Shown piece after piece: positions 12,987-21,295 of a DNA stretch of 34,874 nt. Each line of letters starts with the position of its first letter. Position 1 is the first letter of the stretch. The notes under the pieces were generated by a model that was given only the letters and a program-made list of their open reading frames with translations, was not told where the DNA came from and did no database searches. Origin of the DNA: a virus. The position numbers and the translations under genes were made by a program. The stretch is taken from IMG/VR virus record IMGVR_UViG_3300010354_000278, positions 1-34,874 of that record, one strand, 5' to 3'.

Positions 12987-13219
12987 TTATCGACATGTGG
13001 TTCGATGTAAAAACCGCTTCCCGTCTCTTCCTTTCGCATCCGAGCAAAGTTGTCCCATGCTTCTTGGACCGCATCAAGACGGTGCGAGTTCTCTTTAAGA
13101 CGCCACCAGGGCATGTTCATATAAGATAGATACGTTTCACGAAAATGATTCAGGGCACGCTGCAGCGCAGGACTGTAATGACTAAAGTCCCGTTCGGATT
13201 TCTCGTGATAAACTCTCAT
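12983..13219 (-). CDS. Hypothetical protein, 78 aa
   Basis: Starts MRVYHEKSERDFSHYSPALQ. Helical and charged, with an aromatic-rich centre (TYLSYMNMPWWRLKENSHRL). Its start codon lies 1 nt after the T-run of the terminator at 13221-13241, leaving no room for a ribosome-binding site. Translation would have to be from read-through RNA. Function unknown. Confidence 0.6.
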   Translation of the reverse strand: MRVYHEKSERDFSHYSPALQRALNHFRETYLSYMNMPWWRLKENSHRLDAVQEAWDNFARMRKEETGSGFYIEPHVDK

Positions 13220-13220
13220 G

Positions 13221-13241
13221 AAAAAGGGGGCTCTTGCCCCC
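13221..13241 (-). terminator. Rho-independent terminator after nrdJ
   Basis: On the minus strand GGGGGC-AAGA-GCCCCC (13226-13241) is followed by TTTTT and a C, a textbook intrinsic terminator that ends the ribonucleotide reductase transcript 12 bp after its stop codon. The next gene's ATG follows immediately. Confidence 0.85.
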
Positions 13242-13252
13242 AGTGTATCGGT

Positions 13253-15607
13253 CTAAATTTGCTGGCCCGTTTGATCGGTGTCTTTTTCGGCGGTTGCTAG
13301 GCATTTGTCGGAATCGCAACCGGCGGCACCTTTTAATTCATACTTTTCATTGTCGTATTGAGCCAACAGCTCTAAAAGAGATGCGTCTTCATTTAAGGTG
13401 ACCCTAGAGGCTGCAACGCAACTCATCCATCGATCATAGGTCGCCTTGTCGACTGGCTCAAATGGCAAACGAGGAAATGTTTCGTTGGCATCAAACCGGG
13501 CGAGCAGTGCTGCGGAGATGTAACCGTTATCTTTTTGAATTGTATCATAGATCAATTGACTAAGAACGGGGATTTCTGCTTCCCTGTATTCAATTGTCGC
13601 GGAAGTATTGTGATCCGTATAGTAATTTTGCACTTGCATATACAAGCCAAACTGTGCTTCGACTGGTAACTTGCTTAAATCATACTCGTCGCAACCAGGA
13701 AGATCAGCCCAGGAAACAGCAGTGGGAATTTCAACTAAAACTTCTTGCACTCTTGGGTCGTTGAGGTCGTCGAGCAAGTTGCCTTGATCATCTTTGGCAC
13801 TTTGCGCTGGTATGACGGAATAACCATAATCGCGCAAAGCGCTAACCAAAGGATCATTAACCCCAAAAGTGATACGACGAATAAATCGCTGCGCTTTTGG
13901 CGGGTGCCAACCCGGCGAAGCCCCAGTAAGCAGGGACTTTGATCCTGCTGGTTGTACTGTTGTAAATCGGTTTGGTAACTTGAGACCATTTTGATTGCAA
14001 TAATCTTTAACGCCTTTGATTGCCGCAGAACGCCACCTTTGAAGGTATTTTTGTTCTGCCTGCGTGAACATTTTACCGGCTCGTCCCGCAGGGCGGCCTT
14101 TCATCATCCAGGCAAGCCACTCCGAACCAAAAGCATGTACAAAGAAATCAAATAAACCCGTGAAGCTGACACCAACAATCGGATCGTTTTCGCGACTATA
14201 TTGCAGCCTTTCCGGCACGAATTTATGCTGAAGTAATCCTGCTACCTGTAGGCCACCTGCATAAAAAGCTTTTCGTTGTTTTTCTTTATCAGTTGGGTCA
14301 ATTGTATTTAAATGAATCTCAGAAAGATTGCATAGATTATCCCGCATAAGTATCTCGCCGCAGGGATTAAGGCCATATCGATCCATGCGGTGATCAATAA
14401 TCCGATTATCGATTGGCTGCTTTGCCAGAGAAGCCAGTTCAATCAGATAATCCCTAGCCGCATCCCGACCGTTTTCAGCGTATACCCCTAGAAACTTAGC
14501 CTTTTTCTGCTTACTATCAAGCAGATCGGCATTGGCACGAGCAACCGCTTCTGGCACATACATAATCGCGCCTTCACCTGACCAAAATTGTTTGTTTACA
14601 GCATCCTGTACCTCCTGGAAGCTTGGCTTATGGTGGAAGCATCGCGTGTGATTTGCCATTCGGAGTGCTTCTTTTTGCGGATCAACGCTCCAATTGCCAG
14701 CATCATCTTGCTTGTACAATCCATCTTTTGCATTGGCCGCCTCAGTATCGTCAGAACTAAACTGACGCATGCCAGCGCTACGTCGAATGTTTCCGGCAAC
14801 CACGGCACTGGCGGCCTCGTCAATGATCAAACAAACTTCAACTGAAGTCAGCTTGCGACCCGCAGCCTGTGTCAGAGTGTCTGTCACACGCTCAAGCGTG
14901 GTCTGCAGCCTAATCGGGTTGGCGGTGCCCCCAAAGCCCTTGAGGGGCTCACCAGCCTGCCTGACCTGACTAAGATCCAGCACTAGCTCGGCGTCAATGC
15001 AAAGTGTCTCGTCGGTCTCCGCTTCAGCAGGCATCCCGACAGCAAGTTCGATCAATGCCTGATAGGCGGAAGCCCATCCATGGCGTGAATCACCAACTGT
15101 TAAGTGAATAACAGGATTTTCATCATTCACACCAACCATTCGCACGGTGGTGTCAGGGGCGCCCCCTACAGTCCCTTTATTTTGGACCACATGAGTGACA
15201 TGAAGTCCACGGCGAATCTTTGGCAGTCTTTCGATAACCTCGCTTTCCAGCACAGCTCCAGTGCCAGTGCCCATCATTGCCAGTTCCATCAGAAGGCCAA
15301 ACATTGGCACTTCATCAAGATGCATAGAGCAGCAATTGTAAAAACCGGGAAAGTTTTCAGCCTTTTTCGACCATTCCGTACCGGCCACCCACAGAGAACG
15401 CCCGCTGGGAAAACAGTGCTGCTGTTGTGCCATTTCCATGGCCAATTCACGCTGCTCTGCGGTGAACTTGCCAATATCAGCAATCGCATTAATTGTTCGC
15501 GTAATTGCCTCTTCATAATTCTCCCTGACGCCATCGGGTTTCCGGCGCGAATAAGAGCGATAAAAAACCGCAGGCGCAGAAGGTGCTGAAGATCGAAATT
15601 CGGACAT
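13253..15607 (-). CDS. nrdJ: Adenosylcobalamin-dependent (class II) ribonucleotide reductase, 784 aa
   Basis: A monomeric enzyme of the Lactobacillus RTPR type: length 784, NCCSMHLDE near residue 91 (redox-active Cys), MMGTGTGAVLE, the active-site loop NPCGEILMRDNLCNLSEIHL (radical Cys416, catalytic Glu418, Cys426) and a C-terminal C764-xxxx-C769 pair that reduces the active site. It reduces ribonucleoside triphosphates using B12. Class II enzymes are common in cyanophages, whose hosts make pseudocobalamin. It probably receives electrons from the glutaredoxin at 16321 or host thioredoxin. It forms the last gene of a unit closed by the terminator at 13221. No intein or frameshift is seen. Confidence 0.93.
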   Translation of the reverse strand: MSEFRSSAPSAPAVFYRSYSRRKPDGVRENYEEAITRTINAIADIGKFTAEQRELAMEMAQQQHCFPSGRSLWVAGTEWSKKAENFPGFYNCCSMHLDEVPMFGLLMELAMMGTGTGAVLESEVIERLPKIRRGLHVTHVVQNKGTVGGAPDTTVRMVGVNDENPVIHLTVGDSRHGWASAYQALIELAVGMPAEAETDETLCIDAELVLDLSQVRQAGEPLKGFGGTANPIRLQTTLERVTDTLTQAAGRKLTSVEVCLIIDEAASAVVAGNIRRSAGMRQFSSDDTEAANAKDGLYKQDDAGNWSVDPQKEALRMANHTRCFHHKPSFQEVQDAVNKQFWSGEGAIMYVPEAVARANADLLDSKQKKAKFLGVYAENGRDAARDYLIELASLAKQPIDNRIIDHRMDRYGLNPCGEILMRDNLCNLSEIHLNTIDPTDKEKQRKAFYAGGLQVAGLLQHKFVPERLQYSRENDPIVGVSFTGLFDFFVHAFGSEWLAWMMKGRPAGRAGKMFTQAEQKYLQRWRSAAIKGVKDYCNQNGLKLPNRFTTVQPAGSKSLLTGASPGWHPPKAQRFIRRITFGVNDPLVSALRDYGYSVIPAQSAKDDQGNLLDDLNDPRVQEVLVEIPTAVSWADLPGCDEYDLSKLPVEAQFGLYMQVQNYYTDHNTSATIEYREAEIPVLSQLIYDTIQKDNGYISAALLARFDANETFPRLPFEPVDKATYDRWMSCVAASRVTLNEDASLLELLAQYDNEKYELKGAAGCDSDKCLATAEKDTDQTGQQI

Positions 15608-15639
15608 GGAATTTTTGAGTGCGAGTTTAGACTTCCTAG

Positions 15640-15957
15640 TTAATCAAGCAATTCTCTGCAGTCTTGGCTCTCAAGCAGATCAGAAAGTCCTGGAAATAAA
15701 TAAGAACTTTCGCCAAGTGTTTGACGCCTTGAAGCTTCAAAAAGATCTGCAACAATGCTAAATTCACGATGGCTAACAGCATTGGATAGCATTTTGCTTT
15801 GAATTGCTACCCACTCATCAATGTGTTGCTTGTGAACATAAAACAAAAAAGCTACGGCCTGTGCGTAGCAATTTTGCTCTAATAGTTTATTGGTACAATC
15901 AACACATCGGTTGATCAGTGATTGATCAACGCTGCTATCAGCCACGCCCCTGTCCAC
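15640..15957 (-). CDS. Hypothetical helical protein, 105 aa
   Basis: Starts with GTG (MDRGVADSSVDQSLINRCVD), overlapping the preceding small basic gene by 20 bp. Helical, with several Cys in the first 30 residues (RCVDCTNKLLEQNCYAQAVA) that might be redox or structural, and SYLFPGLSDLLESQDCRELL at the end. No family recognised. It lies 32 bp upstream of nrdJ and is probably cotranscribed with it. Confidence 0.6.
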   Translation of the reverse strand: MDRGVADSSVDQSLINRCVDCTNKLLEQNCYAQAVAFLFYVHKQHIDEWVAIQSKMLSNAVSHREFSIVADLFEASRRQTLGESSYLFPGLSDLLESQDCRELLD

Positions 15958-16072
15958 GATAGCGTTTCTTGCCTCTGCGAGGCTTAGAACGCAGGCCGCT
16001 ACCTTGAGCAGTTTTCTTGCCGATGCGCTCCATCGGCTTATTGTTTCCAGAGATGGTTCTTTTGGTCGCCAT
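15938..16072 (-). CDS. Small basic phage protein, 44 aa
   Basis: Reads MATKRTISGNNKPMERIGKK, then TAQGSGLRSKPRRGKKRYRG and QGRG. The ending SKPxxGxKRYRGQGR is one I recognise from short conserved proteins of T4-like and other cyanophages; the function is unknown. Highly basic (pI inferred above 11), so RNA or DNA binding is plausible. A GCCTC-TGC-GAGGC hairpin lies within the gene. Confidence 0.65.
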   Translation of the reverse strand: MATKRTISGNNKPMERIGKKTAQGSGLRSKPRRGKKRYRGQGRG

Positions 16073-16074
16073 AA

Positions 16075-16308
16075 TCAATCACGCTCCCAAAGCGGGGTAA
16101 AACGGAACGGCGGTAGCGCCAACCCCATTGTAGCGAGATCTTTGCTGAGAGCCCTATACAGCAAATAAGCTTTTACAAACATAACTGCATTCAGGATCAC
16201 AAGTCTAGTCTTAACGAAGACAAGTGAACTGAAAACAGCAGCATCTTGCGGAAACAAAACCACCAAGCAAACCAGGAAGCTCCAGGTCAGTAGCGCTGTG
16301 GTCGGCAT
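16075..16308 (-). CDS. Small membrane protein, 77 aa
   Basis: Starts MPTTALLTWSFLVCLVVLFP. Two hydrophobic segments, about residues 5-29 and 35-52 (LVILNAVMFVKAYLLYRAL), joined by a short basic turn, with a polar C-terminus. It lies between glutaredoxin and the 44-residue basic gene, 2 bp from the latter. Function unknown. Confidence 0.65.
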   Translation of the reverse strand: MPTTALLTWSFLVCLVVLFPQDAAVFSSLVFVKTRLVILNAVMFVKAYLLYRALSKDLATMGLALPPFRFTPLWERD

Positions 16309-16320
16309 GAATTAGTTTGC

Positions 16321-16533
16321 CTAGATTCCCTGGTCCTGTACAAGCTTTCTGAGTTCAGTAAAACCGCCAACAAGTTCCATGTTATCACCGATCACACGAT
16401 AAATAGCTGGATAAGTGGGCCATTCATCGCATTCAAAAAAGCGATACTCGACCTTGCAGTTGAAAAAGTCGAAAAGGGCCTGGGCTCTCGCGCACCATGG
16501 ACACTCAGTCTTTGTGTACATGACAAAATCCAT
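16321..16533 (-). CDS. Glutaredoxin-like protein, 70 aa
   Basis: The start at 16533 (MDFVMYTKTECPWCARAQAL) is set by an AAGGAG Shine-Dalgarno 7 bp upstream, so the longer in-frame start at 16566 is rejected. The redox motif CPWC lies at residues 11-14, after a beta strand, and a later YPAIYRV probably holds the cis-Pro. LVGGFTELRKL is the usual C-terminal strand-helix. A thioredoxin-fold disulfide reductase of the NrdH/Grx class; the likely partner is the ribonucleotide reductase of the same leftward unit. Confidence 0.85.
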   Translation of the reverse strand: MDFVMYTKTECPWCARAQALFDFFNCKVEYRFFECDEWPTYPAIYRVIGDNMELVGGFTELRKLVQDQGI

Positions 16534-16552
16534 TTGGTCAACTCCTTGGGTT

Positions 16553-18136
16553 TCAGCTTTCTTCATTGATCGCCCATGTTTGTAAACACATTATATCTTC
16601 AATATGCCGCAAAACGCCGGGCGATTTATCGATTTTGATTGTTGGCATTACGATTGAACGCAATTGATTAATGTAATGTGGCTCAGAGACACTTAAAATT
16701 GCCATAATGGATAAAGGGGAAATGTTCATTCCAAATTCTTCTGCTTCATTGATCCTTGTGTAAAGCCACCTCAGTGATGGAGTATCTATCTTTTTCATTA
16801 ATGGTTTACAGTATTCGCGTAACTCAGGGGCATGAATATATAAACGTATAAGGCGCTTTTCCGTAGTTGACCTTGTTTGATAAGGAGAGGGCTTTTTCCA
16901 CTCACGGTTTAAGGTAACCTTGGAAAGATTGCTCATCCATTCGCTAGCAAGCCTAGCGGCGCCTTGGGTTTCAGGCATTAGCGCTTGCGTTGCTTTATCC
17001 ACGTAATACTGCCTTAAAGCTGGCGATTGAATGCTTTCTATGAGCTTCAAAATCGCCTGTTCTGCTTTTGTTAGGTATGCAGTATTAGACCTGTCTAAAT
17101 TTGCAAGCCAATTATCAATTTGCCAATCGAGCCATGGAATGGCATTGTTTATAATTTCATAAAAGTCGTGTTCAGTTGACCTGATGCATTCATCGGGATC
17201 CATTCCATTTGGCAAATTTGCAACACTGATTGTAATTCTGCCCTGACAAGCCAATGGGCCCGCAACTTTTATGAATTGTTCAATTGCCTTGTTGCCACCT
17301 TCGTCATTGTCATAGCATAGAACAAATCTGGATGTCCTTCTGGCCAGTCGACTGATGACTTCAATGCTTGGAGCTGCTGTGCCCTGCATTGCCACAACAT
17401 TTTTGATACCATGTTGCCACAAAGATATTACATCAAAGTGTCCCTCTACAAAAATAACACTATCAGATTCACGAATTGCCTCAAGTGCATTGTATTCGTT
17501 GAAAACAATTTTCGATTTATCAAAAAGATCTGATGTTGCTGAATTTTTATATTTTGGCGTTTGGTCAGCTTTTGTGGCGCGACCAGTAAAGCCAACAAGT
17601 TCACCCTTATGATTAAGGATTGGTATGGTTATACGCGACGCAAAAAAACCGTCTACTGAATAACCAATTCCAAATTCTTTGGCTGTAGCTGGCTCTAGGT
17701 TTCTGTCAAGTAAAATCTGTCGGATGCGTTCAGCTCGCTGATCTTTTAAAGCCTTTCTAAAATCATCTTGTTGTGATCGCAATTGTTTTATAGCCGAAAC
17801 ATATCTCGCACGTAATTTGGCAACAAGTTGTGGATCTTCGTCTTCTCGCTCGACTTCAATGTTGAATCCATTAGCAATTCGTTCAATTGCTTCTGCAAAG
17901 TTAAGTCCGAACTTTTGCTGGACAAAGGCAACCGAATCACTTCCCCCTTTGCAAACAAAACAAAAGCATAAATTTTTGTCATCATTGATAGTAAGCGATG
18001 GGTTAGTATCGTTGTGCCAAGGACATTTGGCAATAAATTCTCTACCAACACGCTTTAATTTAATGCCCTGGTTCTCTAAGACATTAGAAATTGGTAACTC
18101 GCGAACAAGTTCAATCGTCTTGTTTTTGATTTTCAT
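16553..18136 (-). CDS. DnaG-type DNA primase, 527 aa
   Basis: Start at 18136 (MKIKNKTIELVRELPISNVL). The CHC2 zinc finger is CPWHNDTNPSLTI...CFVC (ligands C38, H41, C59, C62). The catalytic TOPRIM core shows GYSVDGFFASRITIPILNHK, VIFVEGHFDVISLWQHGI and VLCYDNDEGG with the metal-binding Glu and Asp-x-Asp. The C-terminal third is helical and probably contacts the helicase at 28018. It makes RNA primers for phage DNA replication. The 5' end overlaps the small membrane-protein gene by 26 bp. Confidence 0.92.
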   Translation of the reverse strand: MKIKNKTIELVRELPISNVLENQGIKLKRVGREFIAKCPWHNDTNPSLTINDDKNLCFCFVCKGGSDSVAFVQQKFGLNFAEAIERIANGFNIEVEREDEDPQLVAKLRARYVSAIKQLRSQQDDFRKALKDQRAERIRQILLDRNLEPATAKEFGIGYSVDGFFASRITIPILNHKGELVGFTGRATKADQTPKYKNSATSDLFDKSKIVFNEYNALEAIRESDSVIFVEGHFDVISLWQHGIKNVVAMQGTAAPSIEVISRLARRTSRFVLCYDNDEGGNKAIEQFIKVAGPLACQGRITISVANLPNGMDPDECIRSTEHDFYEIINNAIPWLDWQIDNWLANLDRSNTAYLTKAEQAILKLIESIQSPALRQYYVDKATQALMPETQGAARLASEWMSNLSKVTLNREWKKPSPYQTRSTTEKRLIRLYIHAPELREYCKPLMKKIDTPSLRWLYTRINEAEEFGMNISPLSIMAILSVSEPHYINQLRSIVMPTIKIDKSPGVLRHIEDIMCLQTWAINEES

Positions 18137-18263
18137 TGTTTGATTTCTGTTCCGACGGTGCGCTTGCAGCAAAATACAGTATTGCCAGTGAAGCAACCAA
18201 AGGCGTTATGGCAACAGTGTAAATAGCCATGCGGCCCGCTAGGGGGCCAATCCAACTTGGCAT
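18111..18263 (-). CDS. Small membrane protein, 50 aa
   Basis: Reads MPSWIGPLAGRMAIYTVAIT then PLVASLAILYFAASAPSEQK and a polar Asn/Gln-rich tail. One transmembrane segment, about residues 13-34. It overlaps the primase start by 26 bp, so translation is probably coupled. No family recognised. Confidence 0.6.
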   Translation of the reverse strand: MPSWIGPLAGRMAIYTVAITPLVASLAILYFAASAPSEQKSNNENQKQDD

Positions 18264-18292
18264 AGCTCCATCAGTGGGACAATTCAGGCTAG

Positions 18293-18964
18293 CTAAAAAA
18301 GACTTCCCTGTCCAGGTTCATCCCGAATTTCTTCAGTTTCTACAATTGAGCAGCCTGCATTAACCAATAATTTATTAATGTGTTTAGATGGAATTCTGTT
18401 TGTTGTTCCTTCCAGGTATAAGAGTATTGCATTTTTTTCATTCTCTTCAAGCCGGCAAATAAGCTCTGCAGCCTGTTCTTTGTACGCTATTGCAAAATCA
18501 ATTTCATCAGGCTCAAGCGGCTCACTTGGCATGGCTTGATCTTTTAATTCAAGCGGCGGTCCAGAACATGCGCTTCTTGTTTCTTTCCATTCATCTAGCG
18601 TTATCCCCAACTTGCGTGCTACTTCGATATCGGAATCACCTTGATATAAAAATTTTCGGCCCTTTACCCACCTTTCGCGCATTTTGTGAGAAAGGCGCAT
18701 AGCGTAAGTTCTGTCCCGCACCCAGTGCAGCAATTCACCTCGGATTGTTGGCGTGGCCAAACTTGAAAATTTAAACCCGGATTCGGGATCGTACCTGTAA
18801 CTAGCCTTGCACAATCCCTCAAAAGCTACGCCTTCCAGGATTCCATATTCAATCCCCGTAGTCCTTTGTATTCTCCAAGCTTCTCGCCTTGCTAGATTCA
18901 GGTTATTAGCTGCAAGCTTTTGTTGCTCTGGAGATAATTGATACTTAGGAGATATTCTTGCCAT
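18293..18964 (-). CDS. Phage sigma-70 family factor (terminase-linked), 223 aa
   Basis: Start ATG at 18964 (MARISPKYQLSPEQQKLAAN). Region 2 is clear: NLNLARREAWRI, GVAFEGLCKASYRYDPESGF, KFSSLATPTIRGELLHWVRD, the RNA-polymerase clamp and -10 recognition helices. After KLGITLDEWK the sequence diverges. A weak region 4-like segment (LEENEKNAILLYLEGTTNRI) lacks an obvious helix-turn-helix. It would redirect host polymerase to phage promoters. It lies 15 bp downstream of terL, which fits a late-gene sigma such as T4 gp55 in role, though not clearly in descent. Confidence 0.8.
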   Translation of the reverse strand: MARISPKYQLSPEQQKLAANNLNLARREAWRIQRTTGIEYGILEGVAFEGLCKASYRYDPESGFKFSSLATPTIRGELLHWVRDRTYAMRLSHKMRERWVKGRKFLYQGDSDIEVARKLGITLDEWKETRSACSGPPLELKDQAMPSEPLEPDEIDFAIAYKEQAAELICRLEENEKNAILLYLEGTTNRIPSKHINKLLVNAGCSIVETEEIRDEPGQGSLF

Positions 18965-18979
18965 TTTTATACACAATTA

Positions 18980-20488
18980 CTACAGTTTATCGTTTAACAT
19001 CCTAGTTCCGCGCCCCCATGAAACTTCGGTCATTTGTGGTGCTGTTCTTTGATTCATATAATTAATTGCCATAGTCAAAGCGTCAACTTGGTCATCATTT
19101 TTACTACCTGGAAATAGGCTGAATTCATTGATAAATGCGTCCAGCCATGTTGCGCTTGCTGGTAAAAAGACATTACCCGCCTCTACGACTGGAACGATTG
19201 CGGCTGCCCTAGATTCTTTTGATTTTTCAGGTTTGTAACCGATCAAACCGGGAACCTTCTGGGTCAACATTTGGTAAACCGCATGTCCTGATGCCGCAAG
19301 TTCAATCACGGTGCCATTTAAACCATGTCTTTTATACATTCTTGAAATCATTGCCATTGTTCCAACAACATCTAATTTATCGCGTACCATATCCAATACA
19401 TAAAACCGGTTGCCAGCCTGGGCTACAACCATGCCCACAACATAGTCAGAATTCTTGTTATTGGTAAACGTACAATCAACCGAAAGCATTACACGTTGAA
19501 ACTCTGGCATCGGAGTATCATGACCATAGTATTGCCACCAGTCAGGATTGAAAAGGTTGCCGCCTTCTGGCGCCGGTCTTTGCTGGTACAAAGAGGCAAA
19601 GTCTCTTGTCCCGATAGCTTCACGGATCCTTTCTAAGTCATCGATATCATATCGCTGAGGGCATAAAGCAAGCCCAATTTCCTCACGCCAATCAGGTATG
19701 ATTTCGCAATGATCAGGGAGCAAAGGACGATCACCTGGATCTTCAGAAATTGCAGGTAGGTCTAAAATTGTCCAATTTTCGCGTCCCTTTTCAGAAACAT
19801 TAAGTTCCGATTCGATAAGCTGTCCCACGAGATCATTTTCACTCCATCTTGTTTGAACAACAATAATTCCACCCACTACGGGTTCTAGGCGAGTATATAG
19901 GGTTGATGTATACCAGTCCCTAAGTTTTTCCATCAGTCTTGCCGATTCCGCATCCTCTCGGTTCTTGACGGGATCGTCAACGATTAGCAAGTGGCCTGAG
20001 CGACCGGTGATCGCGCCGCCGACACCAGCGGCCCACATGCCCCCACCACCCTGGGTACCCCAGTCGTTGACGGCTTGCTTGTATTGATCAAGGGCGCCAC
20101 CGGCTTGGCGGTACATTTCACGAGCATTTCGGGAGAACCCTTCTGCGAGTTCCGCGCTGTAAGAAGTAATTCCAACAAACCTGTCAGGATGTGCCATCAG
20201 ATATGCGGCAGGCAGTAACCTAGAGACCAATAGACTCTTGCCTGTCCGGGGCGGAACTTGAACAATTAACCTTTTGCAGTCGCCATCAATAATACGCTGC
20301 AACTGTTTGGTTAATTCTGCATGGACTTTATAGAATTTATAATTCGGATATACTTGTTTGATGAACTTATGAAAGATAATTTTTTGGCCGCCATCTCTTT
20401 GCTGCGTTTTGAGATCACGCAGTTGCTTTACCATCTCCTGATTGGAGGCGGCTTTCCTTAAATAGTCACGGCCGAACTTAGAAGCCAT
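18980..20488 (-). CDS. terL: Terminase large subunit, 502 aa
   Basis: The start at 20488 overlaps the upstream stop (TAATG). ATPase: Walker A VPPRTGKS (residues 78-85), Walker B LLIVDDP (167-173), and RLEPVVGGIIVVQTRWSEND with the coupling motif. Nuclease: a beta-strand Asp (MLSVDCTFTNNKNSDYVVGM), a later IELAASG and the C-terminal DDQVDALTMAINY. This motor packages DNA through the portal and cuts concatemers. The length fits the family. The packaging mode (cos or pac) cannot be judged. Confidence 0.93.
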   Translation of the reverse strand: MASKFGRDYLRKAASNQEMVKQLRDLKTQQRDGGQKIIFHKFIKQVYPNYKFYKVHAELTKQLQRIIDGDCKRLIVQVPPRTGKSLLVSRLLPAAYLMAHPDRFVGITSYSAELAEGFSRNAREMYRQAGGALDQYKQAVNDWGTQGGGGMWAAGVGGAITGRSGHLLIVDDPVKNREDAESARLMEKLRDWYTSTLYTRLEPVVGGIIVVQTRWSENDLVGQLIESELNVSEKGRENWTILDLPAISEDPGDRPLLPDHCEIIPDWREEIGLALCPQRYDIDDLERIREAIGTRDFASLYQQRPAPEGGNLFNPDWWQYYGHDTPMPEFQRVMLSVDCTFTNNKNSDYVVGMVVAQAGNRFYVLDMVRDKLDVVGTMAMISRMYKRHGLNGTVIELAASGHAVYQMLTQKVPGLIGYKPEKSKESRAAAIVPVVEAGNVFLPASATWLDAFINEFSLFPGSKNDDQVDALTMAINYMNQRTAPQMTEVSWGRGTRMLNDKL

Positions 20489-20646
20489 TATACAAATTTT
20501 TGGCTCCAATTTTTAATGGCTTCCTTGAAATCATCTTGAGTCCAGTCGTTAAAAACGCGAGCGACAGGATCATTGGGATCCCATTCAAACGTAAACGAAC
20601 CGTCTTCGTTTTCGGTAACTTTCAAAATTTGATTGTGTTCAGTCAT
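20488..20646 (-). CDS. Small acidic protein between terminase genes, 52 aa
   Basis: Reads MTEHNQILKVTENEDGSFTF then EWDPNDPVARVFNDWTQDDF and a short basic end. Its ATG overlaps the stop of the putative small terminase by 4 bp (ATGA) and its stop overlaps the terL start (TAATG), so the three are translated as a coupled unit. Function unknown; similar short EWDPxDPxxxxFNxWTxEDF sequences are familiar from cyanophages next to terminase genes. Confidence 0.7.
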   Translation of the reverse strand: MTEHNQILKVTENEDGSFTFEWDPNDPVARVFNDWTQDDFKEAIKNWSQKFV

Positions 20647-21278
20647 TCGTCAAGGGGGATCTCGTAAGCATCAACATCGGTCACATCTTGAACTTCAATT
20701 TTTTCCATCTCGGCTTCAACCAATTCCATCATCTCATTGACGCCAAGAGCAGTCGCCCAAGATTGTCTTGATTGCTCGTTAATATTAGCTGCTGCCCTAA
20801 GCAGTCCAGAAACAAGCGCAAGTGGAACTTCTTCATCATTGCGTTCTGCATCAACAATCCGTTTTTGTAAAACGCGCAACAAGTCTTCAGAGACTTGCAT
20901 CATCATTTTAGCTTGTGTTTCGGAAGCTTCACGGAATTCAACAATAGCTTCTTTATGTTTATTTTTCTGTAACTTATCCGCTTGACGCCATACTATGGCC
21001 ATTTGCTCTTTGTCGTATGCCGCTGCTCGTTTATGCCAATTGAATTGTTCGGCCCACTTGGAAATGGTCGACACCGAATGACCGGTTAATTCGCTGACAT
21101 TTGTATATGTTCTTTCACCTTGCAATCGCATGAAAGCCTGAAAACATGCATATTGATCTGCGGTTTCGTGAATACCAACATCGCGAACCTTATATCCACG
21201 TCGAAAACCATGAATAGGTCCAGGCTCACCTTTTGGCTTTTGAGCCTCTGACCATGATTTTGAGTTTGTTTCTTCCAT
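20643..21278 (-). CDS. terS: Putative terminase small subunit, 211 aa
   Basis: The start at 21278 (MEETNSKSWSEAQKPKGEPG) is preferred over one at 21308 that overlaps thyX. Residues about 45-90 carry a helix-turn-helix (ERTYTNVSELTGHSVSTISK, WAEQFNWHKRAAAYDKE) of the phage terminase small-subunit style. A long helical region (FREASETQAKMMMQVSEDLL) for oligomerisation follows, then an acidic tail (EKIEVQDVTDVDAYE). The assignment rests on this plan and the position upstream of terL. A different DNA-binding protein is possible. Confidence 0.7.
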   Translation of the reverse strand: MEETNSKSWSEAQKPKGEPGPIHGFRRGYKVRDVGIHETADQYACFQAFMRLQGERTYTNVSELTGHSVSTISKWAEQFNWHKRAAAYDKEQMAIVWRQADKLQKNKHKEAIVEFREASETQAKMMMQVSEDLLRVLQKRIVDAERNDEEVPLALVSGLLRAAANINEQSRQSWATALGVNEMMELVEAEMEKIEVQDVTDVDAYEIPLDE

Positions 21279-21295
21279 CGCGACTATTGTTCCAA

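Noticed and set aside
15289-15300. Third copy of the GATGGAACTG start context seen at 2742 and 6735
   Set aside because: This copy lies inside nrdJ and encodes MELAMMG, so the motif is better explained by codons than by a shared translation signal.
15104-15589. A 161-codon plus-strand frame opposite nrdJ
   Set aside because: Antisense shadow of a fully conserved ribonucleotide reductase; His/Ser/Cys-rich composition.
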